Positions 1 to 7,153 of a DNA stretch of 64,000 nucleotides are shown here, one piece after another. Position numbers and translations under genes: made by a program. The DNA is from Sphingomonas hengshuiensis (GTDB lineage Bacteria > Pseudomonadota > Alphaproteobacteria > Sphingomonadales > Sphingomonadaceae), in contig NZ_CP010836.1 of assembly GCF_000935025.1 (NCBI RefSeq), forward strand, positions 3,348,001-3,412,000, written 5' to 3'. The notes below the pieces were generated by a model that saw nothing but the letters and a program-made list of their open reading frames with translations, was not told the origin of the DNA and searched no databases. Numbering within the stretch: the stretch's first letter is position 1; each line of letters opens with the position of its first letter.

Positions 1-1
1 C

Positions 2-811
2 GCCCGCCACGGTGCGGGAAGCGGCAAGGGCCATGCGATCGAGTTTACGGGCAGCGCCGTCACCGCGCTCGACATGGAAGCGCGGATGACGCTGTGCAAC
101 ATGGCAACCGAGTTTTCCGCCATGACGGGGATGATCGCGCCCGACGCGCGCACCTTCGACTGGCTGCGGGGCCGCCGCTACGCGCCTGCAGGGAGGGCGT
201 TCGATGCCGCCGTGGCCGCATGGCGGACGCTGGCGAGCGATCCGGGGGCCGTGTTCGATGCCTATATCGCCATCGACGCCGCGACCATCGAGCCGATGGT
301 GAGTTGGGGCACCTCGCCCGAGCATAGCGCCCCGATCTCGGGCACGGTGCCCGAAGCCGCGCCCGACCGCGCGCTCGCCTATATGGACCTTCGCCCCGGC
401 CAGCCGCTGCTGGGCCTCGCCATCGACGCGGCGTTCATCGGAAGCTGCACCAACGGCCGCCTCTCCGACCTGCGCCGCGCCGCCGCGCTGTTGCAGGGCC
501 GCCGGATCGCGCCGGGGCTGAGGGCGCTGTGCGTCCCCGGATCGAGCGCGGTCAAGCGCGCGGCAGAGGCGGAGGGGCTCGACCGCATCTTCCTCGATGC
601 CGGGTTCGAATGGCGGGAAAGCGGCTGTTCGATGTGCTTCTATGCCGGGGGCGAGAGCTTTGCCCCCGGATCGCGCGTCATATCCTCGACCAACCGCAAT
701 TTCGAAGGGCGGCAGGGGCCCGGCATCCGCACCCATATCGCCAGCCCCGAGACCGTGGCCGCCAGCGCGCTCGCGGGACACATCGCCGATCCGCGCGCGG
801 TGACGCAATGA
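2..811 (+). CDS. leuC: 3-isopropylmalate dehydratase large subunit-like protein (LeuC family), 5' part missing
   Basis: This is the C-terminal part (about 269 residues) of an aconitase-superfamily large subunit. The frame stays open back to the window edge, so the gene begins outside and the Met at position 74 is internal. Two Fe-S ligand motifs are visible: SCTNGR near the middle and GCSMC near the end. The ending [12 protein letters not shown] is typical of LeuC. LeuC with LeuD forms a 4Fe-4S hydro-lyase that isomerises 2- and 3-hydroxy acids by dehydration and rehydration. The stop overlaps the next start (ATGA), so LeuD is translationally coupled. The surroundings are catabolic and no leuA or leuB is near, so a role on another alkylmalate or citramalate-type acid is as likely as leucine synthesis. 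Confidence 0.85.
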   Translation, partial: ARHGAGSGKGHAIEFTGSAVTALDMEARMTLCNMATEFSAMTGMIAPDARTFDWLRGRRYAPAGRAFDAAVAAWRTLASDPGAVFDAYIAIDAATIEPMVSWGTSPEHSAPISGTVPEAAPDRALAYMDLRPGQPLLGLAIDAAFIGSCTNGRLSDLRRAAALLQGRRIAPGLRALCVPGSSAVKRAAEAEGLDRIFLDAGFEWRESGCSMCFYAGGESFAPGSRVISSTNRNFEGRQGPGIRTHIASPETVAASALAGHIADPRAVTQ

Positions 812-1428
812 CGCCCTTCACCACGCTCACCGCTGTCGCCGCGCCGTTGCTGCGCGACAATGTCGATACCGATGCGATCATCCCTTCGCGCGAGATGAAG
901 AGCACCGCGCGCACCGGGCTGGCCGAAGGGCTGTTCGCGGCGTGGCGCTACCGCTCGCCCGACAGCCGCGCGCCCGATCCCGGCTTCGTGCTCAACCAGC
1001 CCGATTTCGCCGCTGCGCAGATCCTGGTCGGCGGCGCCAATTTCGGGTGCGGGTCCAGCCGCGAACATGCGGTGTGGGCGCTTGCCGAATATGGCTTTCG
1101 CGCCGTGATTGCGCCGGGCTTCGCGCCGATCTTCTTCGGCAACTGCATCCGCAACGGCATCGTCCCCGTGGTGCTGTCCCCTGACGCAGTCACGCAGATC
1201 GCCGAAGCCGCCCCCGGCCCGGTGACGGTGGACCTGCGCGCGCTCCGCGTGTCGCTGGCCGACGGCACCGGCTGGGACTTCGCGCTCGAAGCCGAAGCGC
1301 GGACAATGCTGCTCGAAGGGGTGGATGCGATCGACCTGACGCTGAAGCAGCACGCCCTGATCTCCGCCTTCCACGACCGCGACCGCATGGCGCGGCCCTG
1401 GATTTATCTCGACGAGGCTGCACGATGA
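808..1428 (+). CDS. leuD: 3-isopropylmalate dehydratase small subunit-like protein (LeuD family)
   Basis: A 206-residue swivelling-domain subunit that closes over the Fe-S active site of the LeuC partner. It starts MTPFTTLTAVAAPL and carries the family signature GANFGCGSSREHA around residues 72-84. The length matches bacterial LeuD (about 200). The ATG lies inside the end of the upstream gene with an ATGA overlap, which fixes the start. It clearly differs in sequence from the second LeuD at 12133-12765, so the two pairs probably have separate substrates. The downstream neighbour is a family III CoA-transferase 64 bp away, which suggests the hydroxy acid is carried on as a CoA thioester; that is inference. 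Confidence 0.85.
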   Translation: MTPFTTLTAVAAPLLRDNVDTDAIIPSREMKSTARTGLAEGLFAAWRYRSPDSRAPDPGFVLNQPDFAAAQILVGGANFGCGSSREHAVWALAEYGFRAVIAPGFAPIFFGNCIRNGIVPVVLSPDAVTQIAEAAPGPVTVDLRALRVSLADGTGWDFALEAEARTMLLEGVDAIDLTLKQHALISAFHDRDRMARPWIYLDEAAR

Positions 1429-1492
1429 CGCGCGTACCTATCAGCAAGGTCGCCCTTGTATTCATGCTCGAAGCTATCGGGACGGGTTCGGC

Positions 1493-2587
1493 ATGAGCGT
1501 CCCGGCACCGCTCGCGGGCCTGAAGGTCATCGAGTTCACCCATATGGTGATGGGGCCGGCGGCGGGTGCGATCTTCGCCGCGCTGGGCGCCGAAGTCACC
1601 CGCGTCGAGCCGCTCGGCGGCGACAAGACGCGCACGCTGCTGGGGTCGGGCGCGGGCTATTTCCCGATGTACAACCGGCACAAGGGCAGCATCGCGCTCG
1701 ACCTGAAATCGCCCGAGGGCCGCGCGACCGCGCGCGCGCTGGCGGTGAAGGCCGACATATTGGTCGAGAATTTCCGCCCCGGCGCGCTCGACCGGCTGGG
1801 GTTGGGCTATGACGCGCTCGAACAGGACAATCCCCGACTGATCTATTGCTCGGCCAAGGGCTTCCTGCCCGGCCCGTACGAGAACCGGACCGCGCTGGAC
1901 GAAGTCGCGCAGATGATGGGCGGGCTCGCCTATATGACCGGCCCGCCGGGACGCCCGCTGCGCGCAGGCTCGAGCGTGATCGACGTGGCGGGGGGAATGT
2001 TCGGCGTGATCGGCGTCCTCGCCGCGCTGGAGGAGCGTCACCGCACCGGCAAGGGGGCGCTGATCCAGACCTCGCTGTTCGAAACCACGGTCTATCTGGT
2101 CGGGCAGCATATGGCGCAGCTCGCGGTCACCGGCACCGCCGCCAACCCGATGCCCGCGCGCATTTCGGCCTGGGCGATCTATGACGTGTTCGAAACCCGC
2201 GACGATCCGGTGTTCATCGGCGTCGTGACCGATGCGCTGTGGGAGAGCTTCTGCCGGATCTTCGCGCTCGACGATCTCTGGGCGGACGAGAGCCTGCGCC
2301 GCAACAACGACCGCGTGCGCCAGCGCGACCGCATCCTGCCGCAGATCCGCGCGCTGATGGCGCAGTTCACCCGCGCCGAAGTGATCGCGCGGCTGGACGG
2401 CAGCGGCCTTCCCTTCGCGCCGATCGGGCGGCCCGAAGATATGTTCGACGACCCACACCTTGCCGCGACCGGCGCGCTGGAGTCCGTCACTCTGCCCGAC
2501 GGCACCGAGACCCGGCTGCCGACGCTGCCGATCGCGTTCGACGGGCAGTTGCTGGCGCGCGCCTCGACGCTACCCGGCGCGGGGTGA
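1493..2587 (+). CDS. CaiB/BaiF family (type III) CoA-transferase
   Basis: A 364-residue protein of the formyl-CoA/carnitine CoA-transferase family. These enzymes move CoA between carboxylic acids through an aspartyl-CoA thioester and form interlocked dimers. The N-terminus reads PLAGLKVIEF and continues with GPAAGAIFAALGAEVTRVEP, as usual for the family. RHKGSIALDLKSPEG and NFRPGALDRLGLGYD follow, and the catalytic Asp is probably D136 in TALDEVAQMMGG. It follows the leuCD pair in the same direction after 64 bp and converges with the isochorismatase-fold gene that ends 12 bp beyond its stop. Activation of the LeuCD product, for example a citramalate-like acid, would fit, but the substrate is not readable from sequence. 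Confidence 0.88.
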   Translation: MSVPAPLAGLKVIEFTHMVMGPAAGAIFAALGAEVTRVEPLGGDKTRTLLGSGAGYFPMYNRHKGSIALDLKSPEGRATARALAVKADILVENFRPGALDRLGLGYDALEQDNPRLIYCSAKGFLPGPYENRTALDEVAQMMGGLAYMTGPPGRPLRAGSSVIDVAGGMFGVIGVLAALEERHRTGKGALIQTSLFETTVYLVGQHMAQLAVTGTAANPMPARISAWAIYDVFETRDDPVFIGVVTDALWESFCRIFALDDLWADESLRRNNDRVRQRDRILPQIRALMAQFTRAEVIARLDGSGLPFAPIGRPEDMFDDPHLAATGALESVTLPDGTETRLPTLPIAFDGQLLARASTLPGAG

Positions 2588-2599
2588 GAGCTCGCGCCC

Positions 2600-3232
2600 T
2601 CAGCCCCGCCCGCGCTGCATCAGCGCGATCGCCTCGTCCTCGCTGACGACCTCCGCCATCTTCGCGGCCATGTCGAACAGGTTCTGTTCGTGCGGGCGAG
2701 CGTCGCGGTCGCCGCACGCCTCGCGTACCACAAACGGCACGAAGCCGTGGCACAGCGCGTCCAGCGCCGTCGCGCGCACGCAGCCCGAGGTCGAGAAGCC
2801 GGTGACAAACAGCGTGTCGAACCCCGCCGCGTGCAGTGTCGAGGCGAGCGAGGTACCGAAAAACGCCGAGGGATATTGCTTCGACACGACCAGTTCGCCC
2901 GGCTCGGGCTGGAGCGTGTCCGGGAAGCGCCCGTCGACCGATCCGCGCGCGAATGCCCGCAGCGCCGGCACTTTGCGAAAGAACACGCCGCCGTCGATCC
3001 CGCCGGGCTCATACACCACATTGGTGAAGATCACCGGCACCCCCGCCGCCCGCGCCGCCGCCGCGAGCCGCTCGTTCGACGCAAGCGCGCTCTCGACGCC
3101 GGCATAGAGCGGCGATTGCGGGTCGAGATACGCCATCACCACATCGACGATCAGCAGCGCCGGCCTGCGCCCCATTTCCAGCCGCCCGCCGAAACCGGCG
3201 GCGGCATAGTCGCGGTCCAGGTCCGTCGCCAT
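2600..3232 (-). CDS. Isochorismatase-fold cysteine hydrolase, N-carbamoylsarcosine amidase/maleamate amidase type
   Basis: A 210-residue alpha/beta hydrolase of the isochorismatase-like fold. The catalytic triad can be placed at D30 (ALLIVDVV), K118 (VVSKQYPSAFFGT) and C151 (TSGCVRAT), with the cis-peptide region just before the Cys. The presence of Cys favours C-N bond hydrolysis (amide or N-carbamoyl) over isochorismate cleavage. Related enzymes include N-carbamoylsarcosine amidase and NicF maleamate amidase. Its start overlaps the stop of the deacetylase-fold gene by one base, and it is the last gene of a three-gene minus-strand operon. The likely role is to release ammonia from a linear amide or ureide made by the upstream genes. 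The exact substrate is unknown. Confidence 0.82.
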   Translation of the reverse strand: MATDLDRDYAAAGFGGRLEMGRRPALLIVDVVMAYLDPQSPLYAGVESALASNERLAAAARAAGVPVIFTNVVYEPGGIDGGVFFRKVPALRAFARGSVDGRFPDTLQPEPGELVVSKQYPSAFFGTSLASTLHAAGFDTLFVTGFSTSGCVRATALDALCHGFVPFVVREACGDRDARPHEQNLFDMAAKMAEVVSEDEAIALMQRGRG

Positions 3233-4146
3233 CAGCCGAGCTGCCCCGGAATATGGCTCTCATGGTTCTGGAGATACCAGTCGGCAATCTCCGCGCGCGT
3301 CGCGAACCACACGCCCGGCAGGCTCTGGGCGTGCTGGATGAATTCGCGCAGCGCGCGGACCCGGTGCGCCCGGCCCGAAACGTGCGGGTGCAGCCCGACA
3401 TTCATGATCCGCCCGGTCACCGCGCCTTCCTCGTACAGCACGTCGAGTTCCTCGATCAGCGCGTCGCGAAACTGGTCGGTGGTGTAGTTCTTGCGCGTGA
3501 TGAAGGTGAAATCGTTGATTTCGTTCGAATAGGGCGTGGCGACGATCGGGCCGCTGGGGGTGCGGATCAGGAATGGCTGATCGTCGTTCATGATGTCGCA
3601 GTAAAAGGTGCAGCCATATTCGGCGAGGATGTCGGCGGTCTGCAACGTGCTGCGCAGCGACGACGACAGCCAGCCCTTTGCCTTGCGCCCGACATGGCGT
3701 TCATAGGCGTCGAGGGTGCGCAGCACGATCTCGCGCTCGCGCGCCGGGTCCTTGGCGAAGTCGGTCAGCAGCTCGCCCTGTTCCCAATTGTGCGCGAGCA
3801 ATTCCCATCCACGCTCCAGCACCGCGTCGGTCATCGCCTTGCGCCGTTCGAACGTCACGGCGTTGGTGGTGCAGCTCGCGCGGACGCCCAGTTTGTCGAA
3901 CAGCTCGATCAGCCGCCAGATGCCGACCCGCTGGCCATATTCGCGCCAGCTATAGTTGGGGAAATCGGGCGTATCGCCGGGCAGCGTATCGGGCAGGATC
4001 GCCGGGCCGCCGGCATAATAGGGCTTGGTCGTATCCTTGGTGAGGTCCCACGTTTCGAGGTTGAACGTCAGGATCAGCGCGACCCGCGCGCCGTTGGGCC
4101 ACACCAGCGGCCGGCGCGCGGGAAGCGGGACATAATCATATTCCAT
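3232..4146 (-). CDS. Polysaccharide-deacetylase-fold hydrolase, PuuE (allantoinase)-like
   Basis: A 304-residue NodB-fold protein. It opens PARRPLVWPNGARVALILTFNLETW and ends with NVGLHPHVSGRAHRVRALREF, a layout seen in PuuE-type enzymes that open cyclic ureides or imides and not in sugar deacetylases. The first acidic motif reads TFNLETW and not TFDD. The H119 motif reads HNWEQGE and lacks the second His of H-x3-H, so the normal metal triad looks degenerate. There is no signal peptide, so the protein is cytoplasmic. It lies 15 bp downstream of the decarboxylase/isomerase-like gene and overlaps the amidase start by one base. Ring opening of a cyclic amide before the amidase step is the simplest reading; this is inference. 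Confidence 0.75.
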   Translation of the reverse strand: MEYDYVPLPARRPLVWPNGARVALILTFNLETWDLTKDTTKPYYAGGPAILPDTLPGDTPDFPNYSWREYGQRVGIWRLIELFDKLGVRASCTTNAVTFERRKAMTDAVLERGWELLAHNWEQGELLTDFAKDPAREREIVLRTLDAYERHVGRKAKGWLSSSLRSTLQTADILAEYGCTFYCDIMNDDQPFLIRTPSGPIVATPYSNEINDFTFITRKNYTTDQFRDALIEELDVLYEEGAVTGRIMNVGLHPHVSGRAHRVRALREFIQHAQSLPGVWFATRAEIADWYLQNHESHIPGQLG

Positions 4147-4161
4147 CGAACGCAGGTTCCT

Positions 4162-4920
4162 TCAAAACTCGGCGAGCAGGCGACCGAAGCCGTCCTTCTG
4201 GTCGGTGATGCCCATGGTGCGCAGCGCGTGCCAATAGGTTGCGGTGTTGATCGCGATGACGGGCTTTTCCAGCCAGAATTCGGCCATCGCGGCGACTTCG
4301 GCAAAGGCCAGGTTGGTGCCGCACTGGATCACGGCGTCGACACCTTCGGAGACCTGGATCGCGGCGTTCTTGAGCTTCTGCTTGCCCTCATGCGCGATCC
4401 GCATCGGCGAGGGCGATTGCAGGCCGACCAGGTTGACGACCTCATAGCCCTGATCCTCGAAGAACTTGCGCACATTGGCGTCGCCGACGGGCATATAGGG
4501 GGTGAGGATGCCGATGCGGCGGATCTCGCCGACGACGCTCGAATAGGCCTTGATCGCCGCGTCGACCGCGGTGGAGCCCATGATCACCGGCACGCCGCCG
4601 GTGCGCTCCAGCATCCGCCGGTGCAGCCGCTCGGCCCCCTCGGCGCCGTCCCAGAAGGTTTCCGCCGACATCCCCATGATGACGCAGCCGGGCTCCATCG
4701 ACATGCTGACATCCACGGCGTCCATGGTCGCCTCGCGGATATTGTTGAGCATCTCCATAAAGCCTTCGTCCGACGTGACGGTCGTGTCGGGGATCGAGAT
4801 GCGCGAGAAATGGTTGGTGACGCCGCGCGGGCGCATGTCGTCATATTCGGGTTGGACGCTGGTATTGGTCGACGGGGCGACCACCGCGTACTTCATCCGA
4901 TAGCCCAGCGAGTCGGTCAT
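4162..4920 (-). CDS. Arylmalonate decarboxylase / maleate cis-trans isomerase family protein
   Basis: A 252-residue member of the Asp/Glu racemase-like superfamily. The start MTDSLGYRMKYAVVAPSTNT is chosen because the reading frame upstream of 4920 is not protein-like. The C-terminal catalytic Cys is C200 in VIQCGTNLAF. The N-terminal position that carries Cys in maleate isomerases is MGMSAETF (residues 82-89), without Cys, which resembles arylmalonate decarboxylase. Such single-Cys enzymes decarboxylate or tautomerise through an enolate, whereas two-Cys members isomerise maleate or racemise amino acids. It is the first gene of the operon with the PuuE-like and amidase genes. The promoter should lie in 4921-5076, which it shares with the divergent DUF1330 gene. 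Confidence 0.78.
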   Translation of the reverse strand: MTDSLGYRMKYAVVAPSTNTSVQPEYDDMRPRGVTNHFSRISIPDTTVTSDEGFMEMLNNIREATMDAVDVSMSMEPGCVIMGMSAETFWDGAEGAERLHRRMLERTGGVPVIMGSTAVDAAIKAYSSVVGEIRRIGILTPYMPVGDANVRKFFEDQGYEVVNLVGLQSPSPMRIAHEGKQKLKNAAIQVSEGVDAVIQCGTNLAFAEVAAMAEFWLEKPVIAINTATYWHALRTMGITDQKDGFGRLLAEF

Positions 4921-4970
4921 CTTGCTTCCTGCCCTTGCGTTGCGATGCCGGGGCTCTGGCGCGCCGGGGC

Positions 4971-4980
4971 GTTCGCGAAC
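4971..4980. promoter_or_regulatory. Perfect 10-bp palindrome in a divergent promoter region
   Basis: The sequence gttcgcgaac reads identically on both strands. It sits 51 bp upstream of the decarboxylase-like start and about 97 bp before the DUF1330 start. It could be an operator for the divergent pair. In a GC-rich genome a palindrome this short may also arise by chance. Confidence 0.3.
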
Positions 4981-5076
4981 AGCGCGGGCGCCGCATTCTT
5001 CGACAGGTGGAGAAACTGGCGGAGCCGCACCCTGCTGCGCCCCACTCGGGCTAGAAGACGGGCAAGGAGACATTGC

Positions 5077-5370
5077 ATGGCAGCATATCTGGTCGCGACC
5101 GTGACCATCACCGATCCCGCGCCGTTCGCCGAATATGCCCGCGGCATCGCCGGCCTTGCCGAGCGTTTTGGCGGCGAAGCGGTGGTAAAGGGCATCGTCA
5201 CCGATTTCGTCGAGGGCAGCGGCGACCCGCAGGAGCGCGTGGTGGTAACGCGCTTCCCCGATATGGCATCGGCGCGCGGATATCTCGATTCGCCCGAATA
5301 TGGCGCGGCAAAGGCGCATCGCGAAGGCGCGGCGACCGCGACCATTCGGCTTATCGACGCGCCCGCCTGA
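5077..5370 (+). CDS. DUF1330 family protein
   Basis: A 97-residue protein with the ferredoxin-like layout of DUF1330: MAAYLVATVTITDPAPFAEYA at the start, then a central GG, RVVVTRFPDMASARGYLDSPEY, and the Y-x-x-A-K-x-x-R end region (YGAAKAHREGAATA). The length matches the family (about 95). The start is fixed by a clear AAGGAGA site at 5064-5070, 6 bp before the ATG. DUF1330 proteins are small cytoplasmic dimers of unresolved function that are often found in catabolic operons. It is a single gene, divergent from the decarboxylase-like operon and convergent with the IclR gene, which ends 4 bp beyond it. Confidence 0.8.
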   Translation: MAAYLVATVTITDPAPFAEYARGIAGLAERFGGEAVVKGIVTDFVEGSGDPQERVVVTRFPDMASARGYLDSPEYGAAKAHREGAATATIRLIDAPA

Positions 5371-5373
5371 CGC

Positions 5374-6165
5374 TCACGCGGCCTTGTCCAGCCGGGCAAG
5401 GTCATCGGATATGGCGCGCGCCGCCGCGCGGAGCGGCTCGACGAACTGCTGGACGGCATTGTCCATCTTGGTCGCCGCAGCGAAGAACGCCAGCGTCAGC
5501 GCGCCCGCCACCCGGCCTTCATCGAACAGCGGCACCGCGATCGACGAGGTCTTGCCCGGATTGTGCGTGAACTGGTTGTTGCCGCGCGTGGCATAGCCCT
5601 GGCTGCGGATCTGTTCGGCCAGCCCCTCATGCTCCAGCAGGTGGATGATGTGCCGCGAGCGATCGCGGTCCATAAGCTTGAGCGTGTGGAGGATGCTCGC
5701 CCTTTCCTCGCCCGGCATGTGCGAGAGATAGACGAGCCCCGACGCGCATTCGAGCACCGGCAGCGCGTAGCCGGGATAATAGTTGCTGAAGGTCAGCGCG
5801 GTCAGCGCGTGCGTCGAATCGCGGATCACCATCGAATTGCCGACATGCGTCGAAATCGACACCGGCCACCCCATCGATCGGGTGAGGTCGACCAGATGCG
5901 CGCGCGCGGTCTTCACCAGATGCGCGTGCCCCTGGAAACCATGCGCGAGCGTCTGGGTGAGCGCGGTGGGGCGATAGCGTTTGCGCGACGGCTCGCGCTC
6001 GATCAGCCCTTCGTGCAACAGCGTCTGCACGATGCGGCACGCGGTCGGGTACGGCACCTCCGACGTGCGCGCGATTTCCATCATCGACAGCGACTGTCCG
6101 CGATTGATCGCCTGGAGCACGGCAATGCCCCTGCTCAACGATCGGATAGGAACGCCTTTTTCCAT
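5374..6165 (-). CDS. IclR family transcriptional regulator
   Basis: A 263-residue regulator. The N-terminal winged helix-turn-helix spans about residues 8-65 (IRSLSRGIAVLQAIN, then MMEIARTSEVPYPTACRIVQTLLHEGLIER). A C-terminal IclR effector domain follows. Residues such as WPVSISTHVGNSMVIRD resemble MhpR-type members that sense aromatic acids. The frame is intact and the length is normal. It is the only transcription factor gene in the window, lying among catabolic genes, so it is the best candidate for binding the recurring 17-bp dyad found in eleven intergenic regions. A weak copy of that dyad (tgctca, 5 nt, cggata at 6132-6148) lies just inside its own coding start and might allow autoregulation. 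Confidence 0.9.
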   Translation of the reverse strand: MEKGVPIRSLSRGIAVLQAINRGQSLSMMEIARTSEVPYPTACRIVQTLLHEGLIEREPSRKRYRPTALTQTLAHGFQGHAHLVKTARAHLVDLTRSMGWPVSISTHVGNSMVIRDSTHALTALTFSNYYPGYALPVLECASGLVYLSHMPGEERASILHTLKLMDRDRSRHIIHLLEHEGLAEQIRSQGYATRGNNQFTHNPGKTSSIAVPLFDEGRVAGALTLAFFAAATKMDNAVQQFVEPLRAAARAISDDLARLDKAA

Positions 6166-6309
6166 GCCCGGATCATGCCCCTTTTCGACGATCGCCCTCC
6201 GTTTTTTGTCGGAATGACCGCCAGGCGATCAAACAGCGAGAGAATGCGACGTTTTACAAGTGCAACGGAAAGCGCCGCGGTTGCGTCGCACGCATGAAGG
6301 CGGGGCGAA

Positions 6310-6993
6310 TCAGCTTTGGCTCAGCCAGTCGATCACGACCTGCACCGATTCGACATCGGCATATTTGAGCTGGAGGTCGGTGAGGTTTGCGTAGTGGAAG
6401 CTCGCATGGCGATCGGCGCAGGTCTCGATCGGGACGATCGTGCGATAGCCGCGGCTGAGCGAATCGACCGCAGTCGCGCGGATGCAGCCCGAAGTCGAGC
6501 CGCCGGTGATGACCACGGTATCGACCTGGTGCCGCACCAGCAGGCTGGGCAGCGGCGTTTCGAAAAAGGCCGAGGGCATGCGCTTGTCGTAGATCACGTC
6601 GCTCGACGGATCGATTTCGCACCGCTCGTCGAAATCGTGGCGCCGCGATCCGTAGCGGATGTTCTGCACGCTTTCGGGGGTGGTCGTCCGTTCCTTCCAG
6701 ATGCCGGCATCGGCGGCGTTGCCCATATAGGCGACGTGCGTCCAGATCACCGGCATCCCCCGATCGCGCGCCAGCCCTGAAATCCGGTTCACATATTCAA
6801 TCTGGCGCGGGTCCGCCTCGAACGCGGTCGGAAATTCGTCGATGCGGGTATAGGCGTTCTGGAAGTCGATGTTGATGACCGCCAGCTTGTTGCCGAAGCC
6901 GAAGCGCGGGCGTGCGGGGTCGGCCATTACCTGTTCGAAAATCTGCCGCGCGGTCAGATCGTTCTCTACCATTTTCGTCCCGATCGTCGCCAT
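6310..6993 (-). CDS. Isochorismatase-fold cysteine hydrolase (second amidase-type paralog)
   Basis: A 227-residue isochorismatase-like protein with triad residues D43 (AVINIDFQNAYT), K137 (IYDKRMPSAFFET) and C170 (STSGCIRATA). The start at 6993 gives MATIGTKMVENDLTARQIF. The longer frame to 7155 has a low-complexity basic stretch and runs into the divergent gene, so it was not used. It shares the PSAFF-x-T and TSGC-I/V-RATA motifs with the paralog at 2600-3232 but has a longer N-terminus and a longer middle insertion (residues 88-132). C-N hydrolysis of a small amide or N-carbamoyl acid is likely. It is transcribed alone, divergently from the alpha/beta-hydrolase gene at 7154. Confidence 0.8.
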   Translation of the reverse strand: MATIGTKMVENDLTARQIFEQVMADPARPRFGFGNKLAVINIDFQNAYTRIDEFPTAFEADPRQIEYVNRISGLARDRGMPVIWTHVAYMGNAADAGIWKERTTTPESVQNIRYGSRRHDFDERCEIDPSSDVIYDKRMPSAFFETPLPSLLVRHQVDTVVITGGSTSGCIRATAVDSLSRGYRTIVPIETCADRHASFHYANLTDLQLKYADVESVQVVIDWLSQS

Positions 6994-7153
6994 AACGCCT
7001 GCTACTCCATTCAACCGGTCGGTGATGCGGCGCGGGGCGGGCTTCGCAACGGTGCGGCGCCGTTTGACCGCTCCACGATCACTTTCGAGCACAGTTGCGG
7101 TCGTGGCGGTGGGCGCGGCTACGCTTGGAGACCCAATTCGACCGAGGACCGCC

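Noticed and set aside
3253..5370. Long plus-strand open frame of 705 codons opposite the three-gene operon
   Set aside because: It is a GC-rich shadow antisense to three well-supported genes; only its last 97 codons (from 5077) are the real DUF1330 gene.
6132..6148. Copy of the 17-bp dyad at the IclR gene start
   Set aside because: It reads tgctca, acgat, cggata but lies inside the coding sequence with an imperfect left arm, so it is noted only as a possible autoregulatory site.
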